Below, one piece after another: positions 36,093-45,297 of a DNA stretch of 64,000 bases. Each line of letters starts with the position of its first letter. Within the stretch, counting starts at the first letter, position 1. The translations under genes were made by a program, and so were the position numbers. Origin of the DNA: Flavobacteriaceae bacterium MAR_2009_75 (GTDB lineage Bacteria > Bacteroidota > Bacteroidia > Flavobacteriales > Flavobacteriaceae); NCBI GenBank assembly GCA_002813285.1, contig PHTZ01000001.1, positions 1,177,501-1,241,500 of the forward strand. The letters run 5' to 3'. Under the pieces are notes generated by a model, which did not search any database, was not told where the DNA came from, and saw only the letters and a list, made by a program, of their open reading frames with translations.

Positions 36093-36497
36093 TTAATTCT
36101 TCCTTATATACGGATCAAAACCCTCTGGTAGATGTTTTTTTGTATCGAAATCTATAATATCATCAGCAACATCGATATAATCAAAGGCTTCAACATTTTT
36201 AGGAAATGCATACGCATTAAAATTCTTTGGTAAATATTTCTGCGTTTTGATGTCAAGTGTATTTTCGTCTTCGATAAATTCTATGGAATTTAAATCCACA
36301 TATATCTTGTAGGGGTTGAAATCTTCTGGCAAATAATCTGCCGTATCGAAACCAAGGTCGAATTCAGTATCTTCTTCTATATAAGGTACCGAACTAATAA
36401 TTAAATCGTCTCGTTCACTTGCTGGGTCAGCTGCAAATATTCCGTTTACTAAACTAAGACCCAATAACATTGTTACTTTAAAACTCGTTGTGTTCAT
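36093..36497 (-). CDS. Small exported repeat protein (YLPxxFxxY repeats)
   Basis: A 134-residue protein with a signal peptide (about 1-22, ending FAAD) and an acidic mature part. Three copies of a 14-residue repeat are visible: FDTADYLPEDFNPY (50-63), IKTQKYLPKNFNAY (83-96) and FDTKKHLPEGFDPY (117-130), spaced 33-34 residues. No enzyme motif is seen. It is convergent with the DASS gene. The function is unknown; the repeats suggest a structural or binding role. Confidence 0.75.
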   Translation of the reverse strand: MNTTSFKVTMLLGLSLVNGIFAADPASERDDLIISSVPYIEEDTEFDLGFDTADYLPEDFNPYKIYVDLNSIEFIEDENTLDIKTQKYLPKNFNAYAFPKNVEAFDYIDVADDIIDFDTKKHLPEGFDPYIRKN

Positions 36498-37068
36498 AAC
36501 ATTTGTAGGTTTGTTGTATGAGTCTATATAACGCTGTATAGTTTCAATATTGCATTGCCCCTTTTTAAAAAAGATGCTTCATATAAGTCAAATTGACTAA
36601 TTCTTAGTTTAAACTCATTAAATATGGCATCTTCACAATTTAACATTTCGAGAAGTACAACCTTGGCAAAAAAATGCTCCAATTTTTATTTAGGAAAATT
36701 TCAACTATTTGTTCTTTTATAGCCGGCAACAAATTACTATTCAACTTGTTATCGAATTTATGTGTCATTTGACTATTGAACAAAAAAATAATGCCGCTGC
36801 AAGCAGCGGCATTATCCCGACTAATTCAAATAATTTAAATGATAATTATTTATATATAAGACTAATAAAACTACTCGGTGTTACAAAACAAAGTAACTTT
36901 CTTTACCACATAGGTGATAAAATAAATCTACAATCCGTTAATTAATCAGAAAACCGTTGTGAAGAAAACTCGGCTTATGATTTAGTTAACAAAAAATTAA
37001 AGGTTTTTTTCAGTTCTTTGAATTCCTTTTATTCTAAGCACGATTGTAAGACCAAACAAAAATCAGGC
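36498..37068. other. Gene-free stretch with an orphan terminator
   Basis: An AT-rich 570-nt divergent intergenic region between the repeat protein and the metalloprotease. I see no convincing coding frame. A 78-codon plus-strand frame (36709-36945) crosses a terminator hairpin, has no recognisable domain and is not accepted. The only strong structure is the minus-strand hairpin at 36782-36815. Confidence 0.6.
36782..36815 (-). terminator. Strong minus-strand terminator with no gene upstream
   Basis: ATAATGCCGCTG and CAGCGGCATTAT form a perfect 12-bp stem around CAAG (36788-36815). On the minus strand it is followed by a run of seven T (36782-36788). It would end a leftward transcript, but no minus-strand gene lies to the right before the plus-strand gene at 37069. 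A small RNA is possible. Confidence 0.75.
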
Positions 37069-39558
37069 ATGCTAAAATCCATCATCTTCAAACTGACTTT
37101 ATTCCTATTTACTATAAATTTCACAACTGTAGAAGCTCAAATTTTTAAAAAGAGTAAGAGCGAAAAATCAGAGAAAAAAGGCGAGGACAAAGACAACAAA
37201 ATAAAACCTTATAAAAAGGTCATCACCAAAGATGCAAAGACCGATAAGGGCCTCTTTGATGTTCATGTTGTCGATGAAGATCATTTCTATGAAATACCAG
37301 ATTCACTCTTCAACAAAGAAATGTTGATGGTAAGTAGAATCTCTAAAACTGCTACGGGCATCGGTTTTGGCGGAGGTAAAATAAATACCAAAGTGCTTCG
37401 GTGGGAAAAAAAACCGACCAAGGTTCTATTGCGTGTGGTAAGTTATAATATCTATGCAGCTGATTCACTACCCGTGCATGAGGCTGTGGTCAATTCAAAT
37501 TTTGAACCCGTACTTCATGCTTTTGACATCAAAGCGTTCAAAAAAGATTCTCTGAAACCGGCCACAGTTATTCAGGTGAATGATTTTCTTGAGAAAGATG
37601 TAATGGCCTTAGGTATGCCCGAGGGATATAGAGAGCGCTATAAGGTATCTCGATTAGATGAGGCCCGAAGCTATATTGAAAGTATTAAAAGCTACCCCTT
37701 GAACGTAGAGGCTCGCCATGTTAAAACCTATTTGGCAAAAAAACCACCAAGTAACGGAAGCCTAGGCTCGATATCGGTCGAAATCAATAACTCAATGGTG
37801 TTGCTTCCTGAAACTCCCATGAAACGCCGATATTTTGATGAACGAGTCGGTTGGTTCACAAGCGGACAAACAGATTACGGCCTCGATGTACAAGAAAGCA
37901 AGACGGTAAAATTTCTTGACCGATGGCGTTTAGAAGTTAAAGAAGAAGATAAAGAGAAATTCAAAAATGGCGAATTGGTCGAGCCCAAAAAACCGATAGT
38001 CTATTATGTAGACCGGGCCACCCCTAAAAAATGGATTCCGTATATCAAGCAGGGTATCGAAGATTGGCAAGTTGCTTTTGAAAAAGCTGGTTTTAAGAAT
38101 GCCATTCTTGCGAAAGATCCCCCGACACCTGAAGAAGACCCCGAATGGTCACCGGAAGACGTACGTTATTCGGTGGTTCGCTATTTAGCATCCCCTATCC
38201 CCAATGCGAACGGCCCACATGTTAGTGATCCCCGAAGCGGTGAAATATTGGAGTCGGATATTAACTGGTACCATAATGTAATGACCTTATTGCGTAACTG
38301 GTTTTTCGTTCAAACGGCTGCCATCAACCCTGAAGCCCAAAAAGTAGCCTTTAAAGATGAGATTATGGGGCGACTGATTCGGTTCGTATCTGCTCATGAA
38401 GTGGGTCACACCCTAGGTTTACCCCATAATATGGGAAGCAGTGTTGCCTACCCGGTCGATTCATTACGTTCTGTATCTTTCACCAAAAAGTACGGTACGG
38501 CACCTTCTATAATGGATTATGCCCGTTTCAACTACGTAGCACAACCCGAAGATGGTGATGTTGCCCTAATGCCAGATATAGGCATCTATGACAAATATGC
38601 CATCAAGTGGGGATACCACCCTATTCTAGATAAATCTGCTAAAGAAGAAGAATCGGTATTAGATGAATGGATTATGGAACATGCCGGTGATCCGCTTTAT
38701 CGATTCGGTCATCAACAAGTTGGCGACATAGTAGACCCTAGTTCCCAGACCGAAGACTTGGGCGATGATGCTATCAAGGCAAGTTCCTACGGTATCGAAA
38801 ACTTAAAACGAATCGTACCCAACCTCATTCTATGGACCCAAGAAGAAGGAAAAACCTATGAGGACCTAGAAAAACTATACGGTCAAGTAATTGCACAATT
38901 CAACAGATACATGGGGCATGTTTCCAATAACATCGGTGGGGTGTACGAGCTTCAAAAAACCTATGACCAAGAAGGTGCCGTATATATTCCTGTAGCAAAA
39001 GAACATCAAGAAAACTGTATGAGCTTCTTACAGCAAGAGCTTTTTAGTACTCCTGAGTGGTTGTTAGACCAGAATATTTTTAATAAGATTCAGTATTCCG
39101 GTTTTTTAGAACAGGTTCGAACCATGCAAGTACGCACCTTAGACAATATTCTAAGTCTAGGAAAATTGCAGCGAATACTAGAAAATGAAACCGCCAATGG
39201 TGCCGAAGCTTATCGACTGACCCAAATGATGGATGACCTTAGAACTGGAATCTGGTCTGAACTTAAAAATGGAAAAACTATAGATACTTATAGGCGTAAC
39301 CTACAGAAAGCGTACGTTGATCGATTGGCCTATTTAATGACCGCCGAAAATCAGAAAAAGCAGCCGGCCTATGACGGTTATCAAAAATCAACGGTCGTAA
39401 ATACGAGTCAATCAGATATACGTTCGATAGCAAGAGCTGAATTGTCAAATCTACAGCGAATGGCGAAAAATGCCGTCAACAGAACTTCAGATAGCATGAG
39501 CAAATATCATTTGCAAGATGTTGAGAGACGCATAGATTTAATTTTGAACCCAAACTAA
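37069..39558 (+). CDS. Zinc-dependent metalloprotease (DUF5117/DUF4953 type)
   Basis: An 829-residue exported protein with a metzincin-like site: HEVGHTLGLPH, beginning at His443 and matching HExxHxxGxxH, and a downstream PSIMDYARFNYVAQPEDG resembling a Met-turn. Upstream sequence (about 40-330) matches the DUF5118/DUF5117 pattern, with PETPMKRRYFDERVGWF and YVDRATPKKWIPYIKQGIE. The ATG at 37069 gives a good signal peptide (ending TVEAQ); an in-frame TTG at 37018 does not. The substrate is unknown. It stands alone. Confidence 0.92.
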   Translation: MLKSIIFKLTLFLFTINFTTVEAQIFKKSKSEKSEKKGEDKDNKIKPYKKVITKDAKTDKGLFDVHVVDEDHFYEIPDSLFNKEMLMVSRISKTATGIGFGGGKINTKVLRWEKKPTKVLLRVVSYNIYAADSLPVHEAVVNSNFEPVLHAFDIKAFKKDSLKPATVIQVNDFLEKDVMALGMPEGYRERYKVSRLDEARSYIESIKSYPLNVEARHVKTYLAKKPPSNGSLGSISVEINNSMVLLPETPMKRRYFDERVGWFTSGQTDYGLDVQESKTVKFLDRWRLEVKEEDKEKFKNGELVEPKKPIVYYVDRATPKKWIPYIKQGIEDWQVAFEKAGFKNAILAKDPPTPEEDPEWSPEDVRYSVVRYLASPIPNANGPHVSDPRSGEILESDINWYHNVMTLLRNWFFVQTAAINPEAQKVAFKDEIMGRLIRFVSAHEVGHTLGLPHNMGSSVAYPVDSLRSVSFTKKYGTAPSIMDYARFNYVAQPEDGDVALMPDIGIYDKYAIKWGYHPILDKSAKEEESVLDEWIMEHAGDPLYRFGHQQVGDIVDPSSQTEDLGDDAIKASSYGIENLKRIVPNLILWTQEEGKTYEDLEKLYGQVIAQFNRYMGHVSNNIGGVYELQKTYDQEGAVYIPVAKEHQENCMSFLQQELFSTPEWLLDQNIFNKIQYSGFLEQVRTMQVRTLDNILSLGKLQRILENETANGAEAYRLTQMMDDLRTGIWSELKNGKTIDTYRRNLQKAYVDRLAYLMTAENQKKQPAYDGYQKSTVVNTSQSDIRSIARAELSNLQRMAKNAVNRTSDSMSKYHLQDVERRIDLILNPN

Positions 39559-39813
39559 AGGTTCTATAGATAGAAAGATATATGTCTTAGACGCTATTTC
39601 ATAGAGTTAAGATCTATCTAGAAACAAATAAGTCCCAAACTAAAAACTGTTTAGGGTAGTTCATCGATGAAATATAAAATCAACCGGTGTACGAAATACC
39701 CCAACAACATTTTAATGGTATTTGACCACACAAAGTACGTCTTACACAACAACTCCTGTTTTTGAGCTTAAGTTTTGTATACTTTAGTATCAGAAATCAA
39801 AAACACACGTCCC

Positions 39814-39966
39814 ATGTCTGAAAGATTTAAAAGTTCAATATACTTAGCCGCATTTATTCTTGCATCAATTATTTATTATAACGAAACCAACACTGAAGCA
39901 CCCCAAGCTTCTGAAATGGCATCTGCGGATGTGGAACAAATTTCAAATGTTGAGGCGATAGATTAA
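39814..39966 (+). CDS. Small membrane or exported protein
   Basis: A 50-residue protein beginning MSERFKSSIYLAAFILASI, with one hydrophobic helix (about 8-22) and an acidic tail (MASADVEQISNVEAID). A perfect-stem terminator follows 31 nt after the stop, which supports a real transcript. An upstream start at 39775 adds 13 residues but is less likely. The family is unrecognised. Confidence 0.6.
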   Translation: MSERFKSSIYLAAFILASIIYYNETNTEAPQASEMASADVEQISNVEAID

Positions 39967-39997
39967 CAATATTAAATTCGAACAAACCTACTTATTA

Positions 39998-40022
39998 GGG
40001 TGTGATTTCACACCCTTTTTTT
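39998..40022 (+). terminator. Rho-independent terminator after the small membrane protein
   Basis: GGGTGTG and CACACCC pair around ATTT (39998-40015), followed by seven T (40016-40022). Confidence 0.85.
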
Positions 40023-40133
40023 GTGCCCGAAAATGAAATTATAGGCTGTTAAAAATTATATAATTTAAAATAGCCCATTAAACCAAAGAGATATTGAACG
40101 GTCATATAGGTGTTAATTTATAAAAATAGAAAA

Positions 40134-40583
40134 ATGAAGAAAGTTATTGTAATACTACTATGTATGGTTGGCGTAACCGCCATGGCTCAAAAAGGTGATA
40201 ACCCAGAAAGAGGTCACATGAAAGAACTTAGTCCTGAACAAGCTGCAACGTTACAGACCAAAAAGCTCACATTGGCACTTGACCTTGACAAAAATCAACA
40301 ATCTAAAGTTATGGCCCTTAATTTGGAGCATGCCAAAATGAGAAAAGCCAAAATGGAGGAGCGAAAAGCTGCAAAAGAAAAAGGTGAAATGAAAAAACCG
40401 ACAGCTGATGAACGCTATGCTATGCAAAATGAAAAATTAGACCAGATGATAGCTCACAAAGCCGAGATGAAAAATGTGCTTTCCGAAGAGCAGTATCAAA
40501 AATGGCAAAAAATGAACATGCATAAAAAGAAAAAATCAGGTAAGAGACGAGATAAAAGAAAAGAACGTCATTCAAGAAAGTAA
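40134..40583 (+). CDS. Spy/CpxP-like small basic periplasmic protein
   Basis: A 149-residue exported protein (signal 1-18, ending TAMAQ). The mature part is helical and charged, with ELSPEQAATLQTKKLTLALDLDKNQQSKV and LSEEQYQKWQKM blocks resembling DUF4890/LTxxQ (Spy-like) proteins. The tail is extremely basic (KKKKSGKRRDKRKERH). Such proteins can act as periplasmic chaperones or metal/stress sensors. The ATG at 40134 fits the signal; the GTG at 40110 is less likely. A terminator follows. Confidence 0.75.
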   Translation: MKKVIVILLCMVGVTAMAQKGDNPERGHMKELSPEQAATLQTKKLTLALDLDKNQQSKVMALNLEHAKMRKAKMEERKAAKEKGEMKKPTADERYAMQNEKLDQMIAHKAEMKNVLSEEQYQKWQKMNMHKKKKSGKRRDKRKERHSRK

Positions 40584-40605
40584 TTATACTTAACCATAGA
40601 ATAGC

Positions 40606-40636
40606 AAAGGCCACTCAATTTAGAGTGGCTTTTTTA
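40606..40636 (+). terminator. Rho-independent terminator after the Spy-like gene
   Basis: GCCACTC and GAGTGGC pair around AATTTA (40610-40629), extended by AAAG/CTTT pairing, then a T-run (40630-40636). Confidence 0.85.
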
Positions 40637-40736
40637 TGAAAACTTTACAGATTGCATTAATTCGAACGAGTGTTTAAAATCTCAATTTAGGTATCTTCGA
40701 AACGTAGGTTCTATCCAAACATTATCTTATATTGAA

Positions 40737-41609
40737 ATGTATTTATTGAAAAAATTAGGTTTCCCGAAAAACACTAAACTTCTCATTATTCATGCCGACG
40801 ATGCAGGGCTATCGCACTCAGAGAACAGGGCGACAATTAAAACTCTAGAAGACGGTTTTGTGAATTCGTATAGTATTATGGTACCTTGCCCATGGTACTA
40901 TGAAATGGCCCTTTATGCAAAAAACAACCCACAATATGATTACGGAATTCATTTAACGCTTACCTGTGAATGGGAAAACTACAAATTCGGGCCTGTATTA
41001 CCTGTATCTGAAGTGCCCAGTCTAGTTGATGAAAATGGTCACTTTTATAAATCACGGGAAAAACTTAGACAAAATGCTTCCGCAGAAGATGTTGCTAAAG
41101 AACTAAAAGCACAAATAAAAAAAGCATTTGAATTCGGGCTTGAACCAACTCATCTAGATTCGCATATGTACAGCGTGGGGGCTCACCCTGAATTCTTCAA
41201 AATCTATAAAAATCTAGGTGAACAATTTAATTTACCTGTTTTTCTCAACAAACAATTGTTGCAAATGGTAGGTCTAGACCCCAAGACGAACCTGAGTGAT
41301 AGTGATTACACCATAGACCATACTTACTTTGGTGAATTTAAATATTTTGAGAATGGAGAACTGTACGATTATTATAAGAAGTCTATTGAAAATATGGGGT
41401 ATGGGGTTAATTTAATTTTAATTCACCCGGCATTTAATGACGATGAAATGAAAGGCGTAACCATTAACCATCCAAATTTTGGCTCAGAGTGGCGTCAAAT
41501 TGACCTTGATTTTTTCTCAAGCGAAAAAAGCCGTGCGTTATTAAAGAAAAATGACATAAAGTTGATTACCTGGAAAGAAATCAAATACTTAATTCAAAAC
41601 AACACTTGA
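40737..41609 (+). CDS. ChbG/YdjC-family carbohydrate deacetylase
   Basis: A 290-residue cytoplasmic protein of the YdjC/ChbG family, which removes acetyl groups from N-acetylated oligosaccharides using a metal. Seen: the opening [14 protein letters not shown] (about 20-33) with the metal Asp pair, IHLTLTCEW (about 72-80) with a His ligand, [16 protein letters not shown] (about 138-153) and [10 protein letters not shown] (about 222-231). Length is normal. It is a single gene with no visible sugar-transport partner nearby. Confidence 0.92.
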   Translation: MYLLKKLGFPKNTKLLIIHADDAGLSHSENRATIKTLEDGFVNSYSIMVPCPWYYEMALYAKNNPQYDYGIHLTLTCEWENYKFGPVLPVSEVPSLVDENGHFYKSREKLRQNASAEDVAKELKAQIKKAFEFGLEPTHLDSHMYSVGAHPEFFKIYKNLGEQFNLPVFLNKQLLQMVGLDPKTNLSDSDYTIDHTYFGEFKYFENGELYDYYKKSIENMGYGVNLILIHPAFNDDEMKGVTINHPNFGSEWRQIDLDFFSSEKSRALLKKNDIKLITWKEIKYLIQNNT

Positions 41610-41728
41610 ATTTCTATAAACTTTCTTCTAATGGTAAGTAGTTACTAAGATAGTCGTAACATGGCATGTTTGTTGTCTTCCCATTCCACATTATTTAAAT
41701 GATAAATCACAACTACAAAATTATTCAA

Positions 41729-42148
41729 ATGAAAATTAAATATATAATTCTAATAATACCCATTATTTTGTTCTCGTGTAAATCTCAAAACAAAATACCC
41801 AATATCGATTTTTATAACGCTACATGGGAGCTTGAATACATTTCAGGCCCTCGTATTGCCTTTAAGGCACTTTATCCCAATAAAAAACCCATTATAAACT
41901 TCAATTCAGAAAATAATACGGTAGTAGGCAATAGCAGTTGTAACGGGTACTCGGCCCCTTTTAATCTCAATGGTAATGCCCTCTCGTTTGGTGAACCAGG
42001 CCCTTCGACCTTGATGTATTGTGGTGAAGGCGAAAAAGTATTTTTGAACATGATGAAAAAAATCAATGCCTATAGTTTTGATGAAGCAGGTAAATTACAA
42101 CTGCTTATGAACGAAGTTCCCGTAATGCGTTTTAATAAAGCAAACTAG
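41729..42148 (+). CDS. META-domain (HslJ-like) lipoprotein
   Basis: A 139-residue lipoprotein (lipobox ending IILFSC, Cys17) with one META domain: ATWELEYISGPRI, INFNSENNTVVGNSSCNGYSA and MYCGEGEKVF. META/HslJ proteins are small envelope beta-barrel domains of uncertain role. The ATG at 41729 fits the signal sequence; the reading frame extends to 41699. Confidence 0.9.
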   Translation: MKIKYIILIIPIILFSCKSQNKIPNIDFYNATWELEYISGPRIAFKALYPNKKPIINFNSENNTVVGNSSCNGYSAPFNLNGNALSFGEPGPSTLMYCGEGEKVFLNMMKKINAYSFDEAGKLQLLMNEVPVMRFNKAN

Positions 42149-42271
42149 TTTTAATATGCCACAGATTTTGAAGAAGAAGCACACCCTCTGACACAGAACT
42201 AAAATCATATTAGCAAAGGCAGGCAGTCACCATTCGCTTTGCTATCTTGATTAAAAAGGTTCTATCTTTTA

Positions 42272-42409
42272 ATGACGTCACAATTAGAATCTCTTGTGTA
42301 CCTCAAAAAACGAAGCTTGCCCCAAGAAGTTATAAATAGCCTGATTAAAGGAAACGCTTATAATTGGTGGAATAAAATAGATTGGCAGTTCAATCTTGAA
42401 TCTATATAA
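42272..42409 (+). CDS. Possible 45-residue peptide
   Basis: A short reading frame, MTSQLESLVYLKKRS...NLESI, in the 350-nt interval between the META gene and arsR. It has a Trp/Asn-rich C-terminal part. No family, partner or promoter is recognised. It could be a remnant or chance frame. The rest of the interval shows nothing else. Confidence 0.3.
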   Translation: MTSQLESLVYLKKRSLPQEVINSLIKGNAYNWWNKIDWQFNLESI

Positions 42410-42450
42410 CATTGAATGGAGAGCTAAAAAGTTCATTAAAGAACACATAT

Positions 42451-42481
42451 TTGGATGCTAATTTATTTAATCGTAATATTG
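42451..42481 (+). promoter_or_regulatory. Promoter of the arsenic operon
   Basis: TTG (42451-42453), 20-nt spacer, TAATATTG (42474-42481), one base off the TAnnTTTG consensus. The ArsR-like operator overlaps the -7 box, so repressor binding would block initiation. Confidence 0.6.
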
Positions 42482-42485
42482 CAAT
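42470..42485. promoter_or_regulatory. ArsR-like operator 1
   Basis: Imperfect palindrome ATCGTAATATTGCAAT within TTTAATCGTAATATTGCAATGT, overlapping the -7 box upstream of arsR. It closely matches operator 2 at 42851. Confidence 0.55.
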
Positions 42486-42500
42486 GTAATAATCGAAGAG

Positions 42501-42833
42501 ATGGGATTAGCCAAAACTGAAATGTTCACTGATGAACAAAACGAAATAGCATTGTTCGCCAAGGTTTTCGGGCATCCGGCCCGGGTGGCAATTCTACAGT
42601 ATTTGTTCAAACTCAAAACCTGTTTCTGCGGAGATTTGGTCAGCGAAATTGGCTTGGCCCAACCCACAATATCCCAACATCTAAAAGAACTTAAACATTT
42701 GGGCCTTATAAAAGGTAATGTTGAAGGTACCAGTGTATGTTATTGTATCGCTGTAGAGAATTGGAGTAGTATGAAAGAAACGATGTTAGAATTTTTAAAT
42801 CAAGACATTACGAGCAATCAGAATTGTTGTTAA
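42501..42833 (+). CDS. arsR: ArsR/SmtB-family arsenic repressor
   Basis: A 110-residue winged-helix repressor of the arsenic operon. The recognition helix-turn-helix is GLAQPTISQHLKELKHLGLI (about 51-70). The TCFCGDLVSEI segment (Cys41 and Cys43) matches the arsenite-binding CxC position of ArsR proteins. Two further cysteines end the protein (NCC). Arsenite binding would release it from the operators at 42470 and 42851. It is the first gene of the operon. Confidence 0.92.
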   Translation: MGLAKTEMFTDEQNEIALFAKVFGHPARVAILQYLFKLKTCFCGDLVSEIGLAQPTISQHLKELKHLGLIKGNVEGTSVCYCIAVENWSSMKETMLEFLNQDITSNQNCC

Positions 42834-42850
42834 AAAATTTGATTCCTTTA

Positions 42851-42866
42851 ATCGTAAAATTGCGAT
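42851..42866. promoter_or_regulatory. ArsR-like operator 2
   Basis: ATCGTAAAATTGCGAT, a near-palindrome (6 of 8 pairs) in the 61-nt gap between arsR and the DUF6428 gene. It embeds TAAAATTG, a -7-like box. It suggests a second regulated start inside the operon. Confidence 0.55.
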
Positions 42867-42894
42867 ATTAAGATTAAATAAAACGAAGATTACT

Positions 42895-43359
42895 ATGAAT
42901 TTATCTGAAATCAAAGAAACCCTTAAGAAGCTAGAAAAAATCGCCTTTAAATTACCGAACGGTGAATTGGTTCCCCGACATTTTCACGTAACCGAGGTAG
43001 GTAAAGTAACCAAAAACTTTATTGACTGCGGAGGTACGGTTAGAAACGAAGAGGTCGTTAATTTTCAATTATGGAACGCCAACGATTACGACCATAGACT
43101 TCACCCCGAAAAATTAGTTGATATTATAGAATTGTCTCAAAATAAATTAAACATTGGCGACTTAGAGATAGAGGTAGAATACCAAGGTCGTACCATTGAA
43201 AAATTCGGGTTGGATTTTGATGGCACTAACTTTCTTTTGACCACTAAGCAAACCGACTGCTTGGCAAAAGAAAACTGTGGCATACCCGAAAAACCTGAGT
43301 TGAAAGTTATCGAAACACAGACTGCCAATTCTTGTACTCCAGGCAGTGGATGCTGCTAA
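42895..43359 (+). CDS. DUF6428-like arsenic-operon protein
   Basis: A 154-residue soluble protein that I recognise only as DUF6428-like. Seen: an N-terminal LPNGELVPRHFHVTEVGKVTKNFIDCGG block and a C-terminal Cys-rich tail, TDCLAKENCG and SCTPGSGCC, which could bind arsenite or another thiophilic metal. It lies between arsR and the arsenate reductase, so a role in arsenic handling is likely but unproven. Confidence 0.85.
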   Translation: MNLSEIKETLKKLEKIAFKLPNGELVPRHFHVTEVGKVTKNFIDCGGTVRNEEVVNFQLWNANDYDHRLHPEKLVDIIELSQNKLNIGDLEIEVEYQGRTIEKFGLDFDGTNFLLTTKQTDCLAKENCGIPEKPELKVIETQTANSCTPGSGCC

Positions 43360-43380
43360 TCAAATAATACCATTATTTAG

Positions 43381-43998
43381 ATGTCATTATATCAAAATAT
43401 AGAGAACACCATTTCAGCTTTGAACGTTGAAACCATCTCAGAAAAACGTAAAACAATACTACAGCCTCTCGTTGAATTCATTCAACAAAAAGTAGATGAC
43501 AAAGAAGAAATTCGCATAAATTTCATCTGTACCCACAACTCTCGTAGAAGTCATCTATCACAAATTTGGGCACAGACTCTAGCCTATCACTTCGATGTTC
43601 GAAATGTTTTTTGCTATTCTGGTGGAACTGAAAGTACAGCTCTTTTTCCTATGGTAGCCAAAACGCTAGCGAATACCGGTTTTGAGGTATCTAAAATTTC
43701 AGAGACCGAAAATCCTATTTATAGCATTAAATATTCAGAGAATGAACATCCTGTTATAGGTTTTTCAAAAAAATTGGATAGTGAATTCAATCCTACCTCT
43801 CAATTTGCAGCTATTATGACTTGTTCGCAGGCCGATGGTGGCTGTCCATTTATTGCAGGGGCAGAAAAGCGAATTCCAATAACATTTGAAGACCCTAAGG
43901 CTTTCGACAACACTCCCCAGCAGGCTGAGAAATATGAAGAGCGAAGTATTCAAATTGCTACGGAGTTGTTTTATGTATTCTCTCAAATTCAATCGTAA
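43381..43998 (+). CDS. arsC: LMW-PTP-type arsenate reductase
   Basis: A 205-residue protein related to low-molecular-weight tyrosine phosphatases, likely reducing arsenate to arsenite for export by the adjacent Acr3. The P-loop is CTHNSRRS (Cys50, Arg56, Ser57), fitting CX5RS. Additional cysteines ([12 protein letters not shown]) could serve the redox relay. The N-terminal helical extension (1-40) is longer than in typical LMW-PTPs. The start is 21 nt after DUF6428, and acr3 follows after 2 nt. Confidence 0.87.
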   Translation: MSLYQNIENTISALNVETISEKRKTILQPLVEFIQQKVDDKEEIRINFICTHNSRRSHLSQIWAQTLAYHFDVRNVFCYSGGTESTALFPMVAKTLANTGFEVSKISETENPIYSIKYSENEHPVIGFSKKLDSEFNPTSQFAAIMTCSQADGGCPFIAGAEKRIPITFEDPKAFDNTPQQAEKYEERSIQIATELFYVFSQIQS

Positions 43999-44000
43999 CT

Positions 44001-45047
44001 ATGGCTGCAAAAAAATTGAGTTTTCTCGATAGAAATCTAACCTTATGGATATTTGTCGCCATGGCTCTTGGTATTGGTATAGGCTATTTTTATCCTACGT
44101 TTCCTGATTTCATTAATTCATTTAGTAGTGGGTCGACGAATATACCTATTGCCATAGGTTTGATATTAATGATGTACCCGCCATTGGCCAAGGTGAATTA
44201 CGCCTTACTTCCTAAAGTTTTTCGGAACACGAAAATCTTATCCATTTCCTTATTGCTGAATTGGATTATAGGGCCTGTACTCATGTTCCTTTTGGCCATC
44301 ACTTTTCTTAGAGACTACCCGGAATATATGGTCGGTTTGATCTTAATAGGTTTGGCCCGTTGCATAGCCATGGTCTTGGTGTGGAACGACCTTGCTGAAG
44401 GCAGTAGTGAGTATGGTGCCGGGTTAGTGGCCTTGAACAGTATTTTTCAAGTGTTCGCCTATAGTTTTTATGCCTACATTTTTATTACCGTACTTCCACC
44501 TTATTTTGGGTTCGAAGGAGCTATTGTTGACATTTCCATAGGAACGATTGCCGAAAGTGTGGCCATCTATCTAGGTTTACCTTTTCTACTGGGCATTTTA
44601 AGTAGGTTAATTTTGGTCAAGCTTAAAAGTGAAGAATGGTACTCGACTAAATTTATTCCTGCGGTTTCACCTATGACCCTTATAGCCTTGCTTTTCACTA
44701 TAGTAATCATGTTCTCGCTTAAAGGGGAGCTTATTGTTCAAATTCCTCTAGATGTTTTAATCATAGCAGTTCCGCTATTGATTTATTTTACGTTAATGTT
44801 CATCATTGGGTTCTTCGTTACCAAGGCTACAGGTACCGAGTATGATAAAACAGCGTCAGTTGCATTTACCGCTGCAGGCAACAATTTTGAACTCGCAATT
44901 GCCGTAGCCATAGCAGTTTTCGGACTTAATTCCGGCCAAGCTTTTGCCGGTGTAATAGGTCCGTTAGTAGAAGTTCCAGCGCTTATTCTGTTGGTAAAGG
45001 TTTCTTTCTGGTTGCGAAAGAAGTATTATAAAAATGTGATAGCATAA
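44001..45047 (+). CDS. acr3: Acr3-family arsenite efflux transporter
   Basis: A 348-residue membrane protein with about ten hydrophobic helices that pumps arsenite out of the cell. The family signature around [22 protein letters not shown] (shown in part; Cys in helix 4) and [20 protein letters not shown] are present. It is the last gene of the operon, 2 nt behind the arsenate reductase, and is followed by a terminator. Confidence 0.95.
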   Translation: MAAKKLSFLDRNLTLWIFVAMALGIGIGYFYPTFPDFINSFSSGSTNIPIAIGLILMMYPPLAKVNYALLPKVFRNTKILSISLLLNWIIGPVLMFLLAITFLRDYPEYMVGLILIGLARCIAMVLVWNDLAEGSSEYGAGLVALNSIFQVFAYSFYAYIFITVLPPYFGFEGAIVDISIGTIAESVAIYLGLPFLLGILSRLILVKLKSEEWYSTKFIPAVSPMTLIALLFTIVIMFSLKGELIVQIPLDVLIIAVPLLIYFTLMFIIGFFVTKATGTEYDKTASVAFTAAGNNFELAIAVAIAVFGLNSGQAFAGVIGPLVEVPALILLVKVSFWLRKKYYKNVIA

Positions 45048-45072
45048 TCCATTTTTATGGAGAACAGAAATG

Positions 45073-45098
45073 GGCAGGTCGTAAAGATCTGTCTTTTT
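45073..45098 (+). terminator. Terminator of the arsenic operon
   Basis: GGCAGGTC and GATCTGTC form an 8-bp stem (two G-U pairs) around GTAAA, followed by TTTTT. Weaker than the other terminators in the window. Confidence 0.55.
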
Positions 45099-45297
45099 AT
45101 ATTTTGAGAAGCTTACACCAAGTTAACTTAAAGCCCGACCATAATATTAGTATTGTTGGGCACAAGCTCAACCCGACTGAAAATATTTTATACCAAAACT
45201 TTAACTACAATCCCTTATCTTTAGTTGTTGCTTAACACACTGAGGTTCTGCATAATTGCCATGCTACCTTGTACTCAACCACTAAACTAAAGGGAAA

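Noticed and set aside
36709-36945. 78-codon plus-strand reading frame
   Set aside because: It crosses a perfect terminator hairpin, has no signal, domain or compositional sign of coding, and lies in AT-rich sequence.
45121-45160. Inverted repeat GCCCGAC...GTTGGGC in the arsenic-propeller interval
   Set aside because: Imperfect stem with a long loop and no T-run; weaker than the terminator at 45073-45098.
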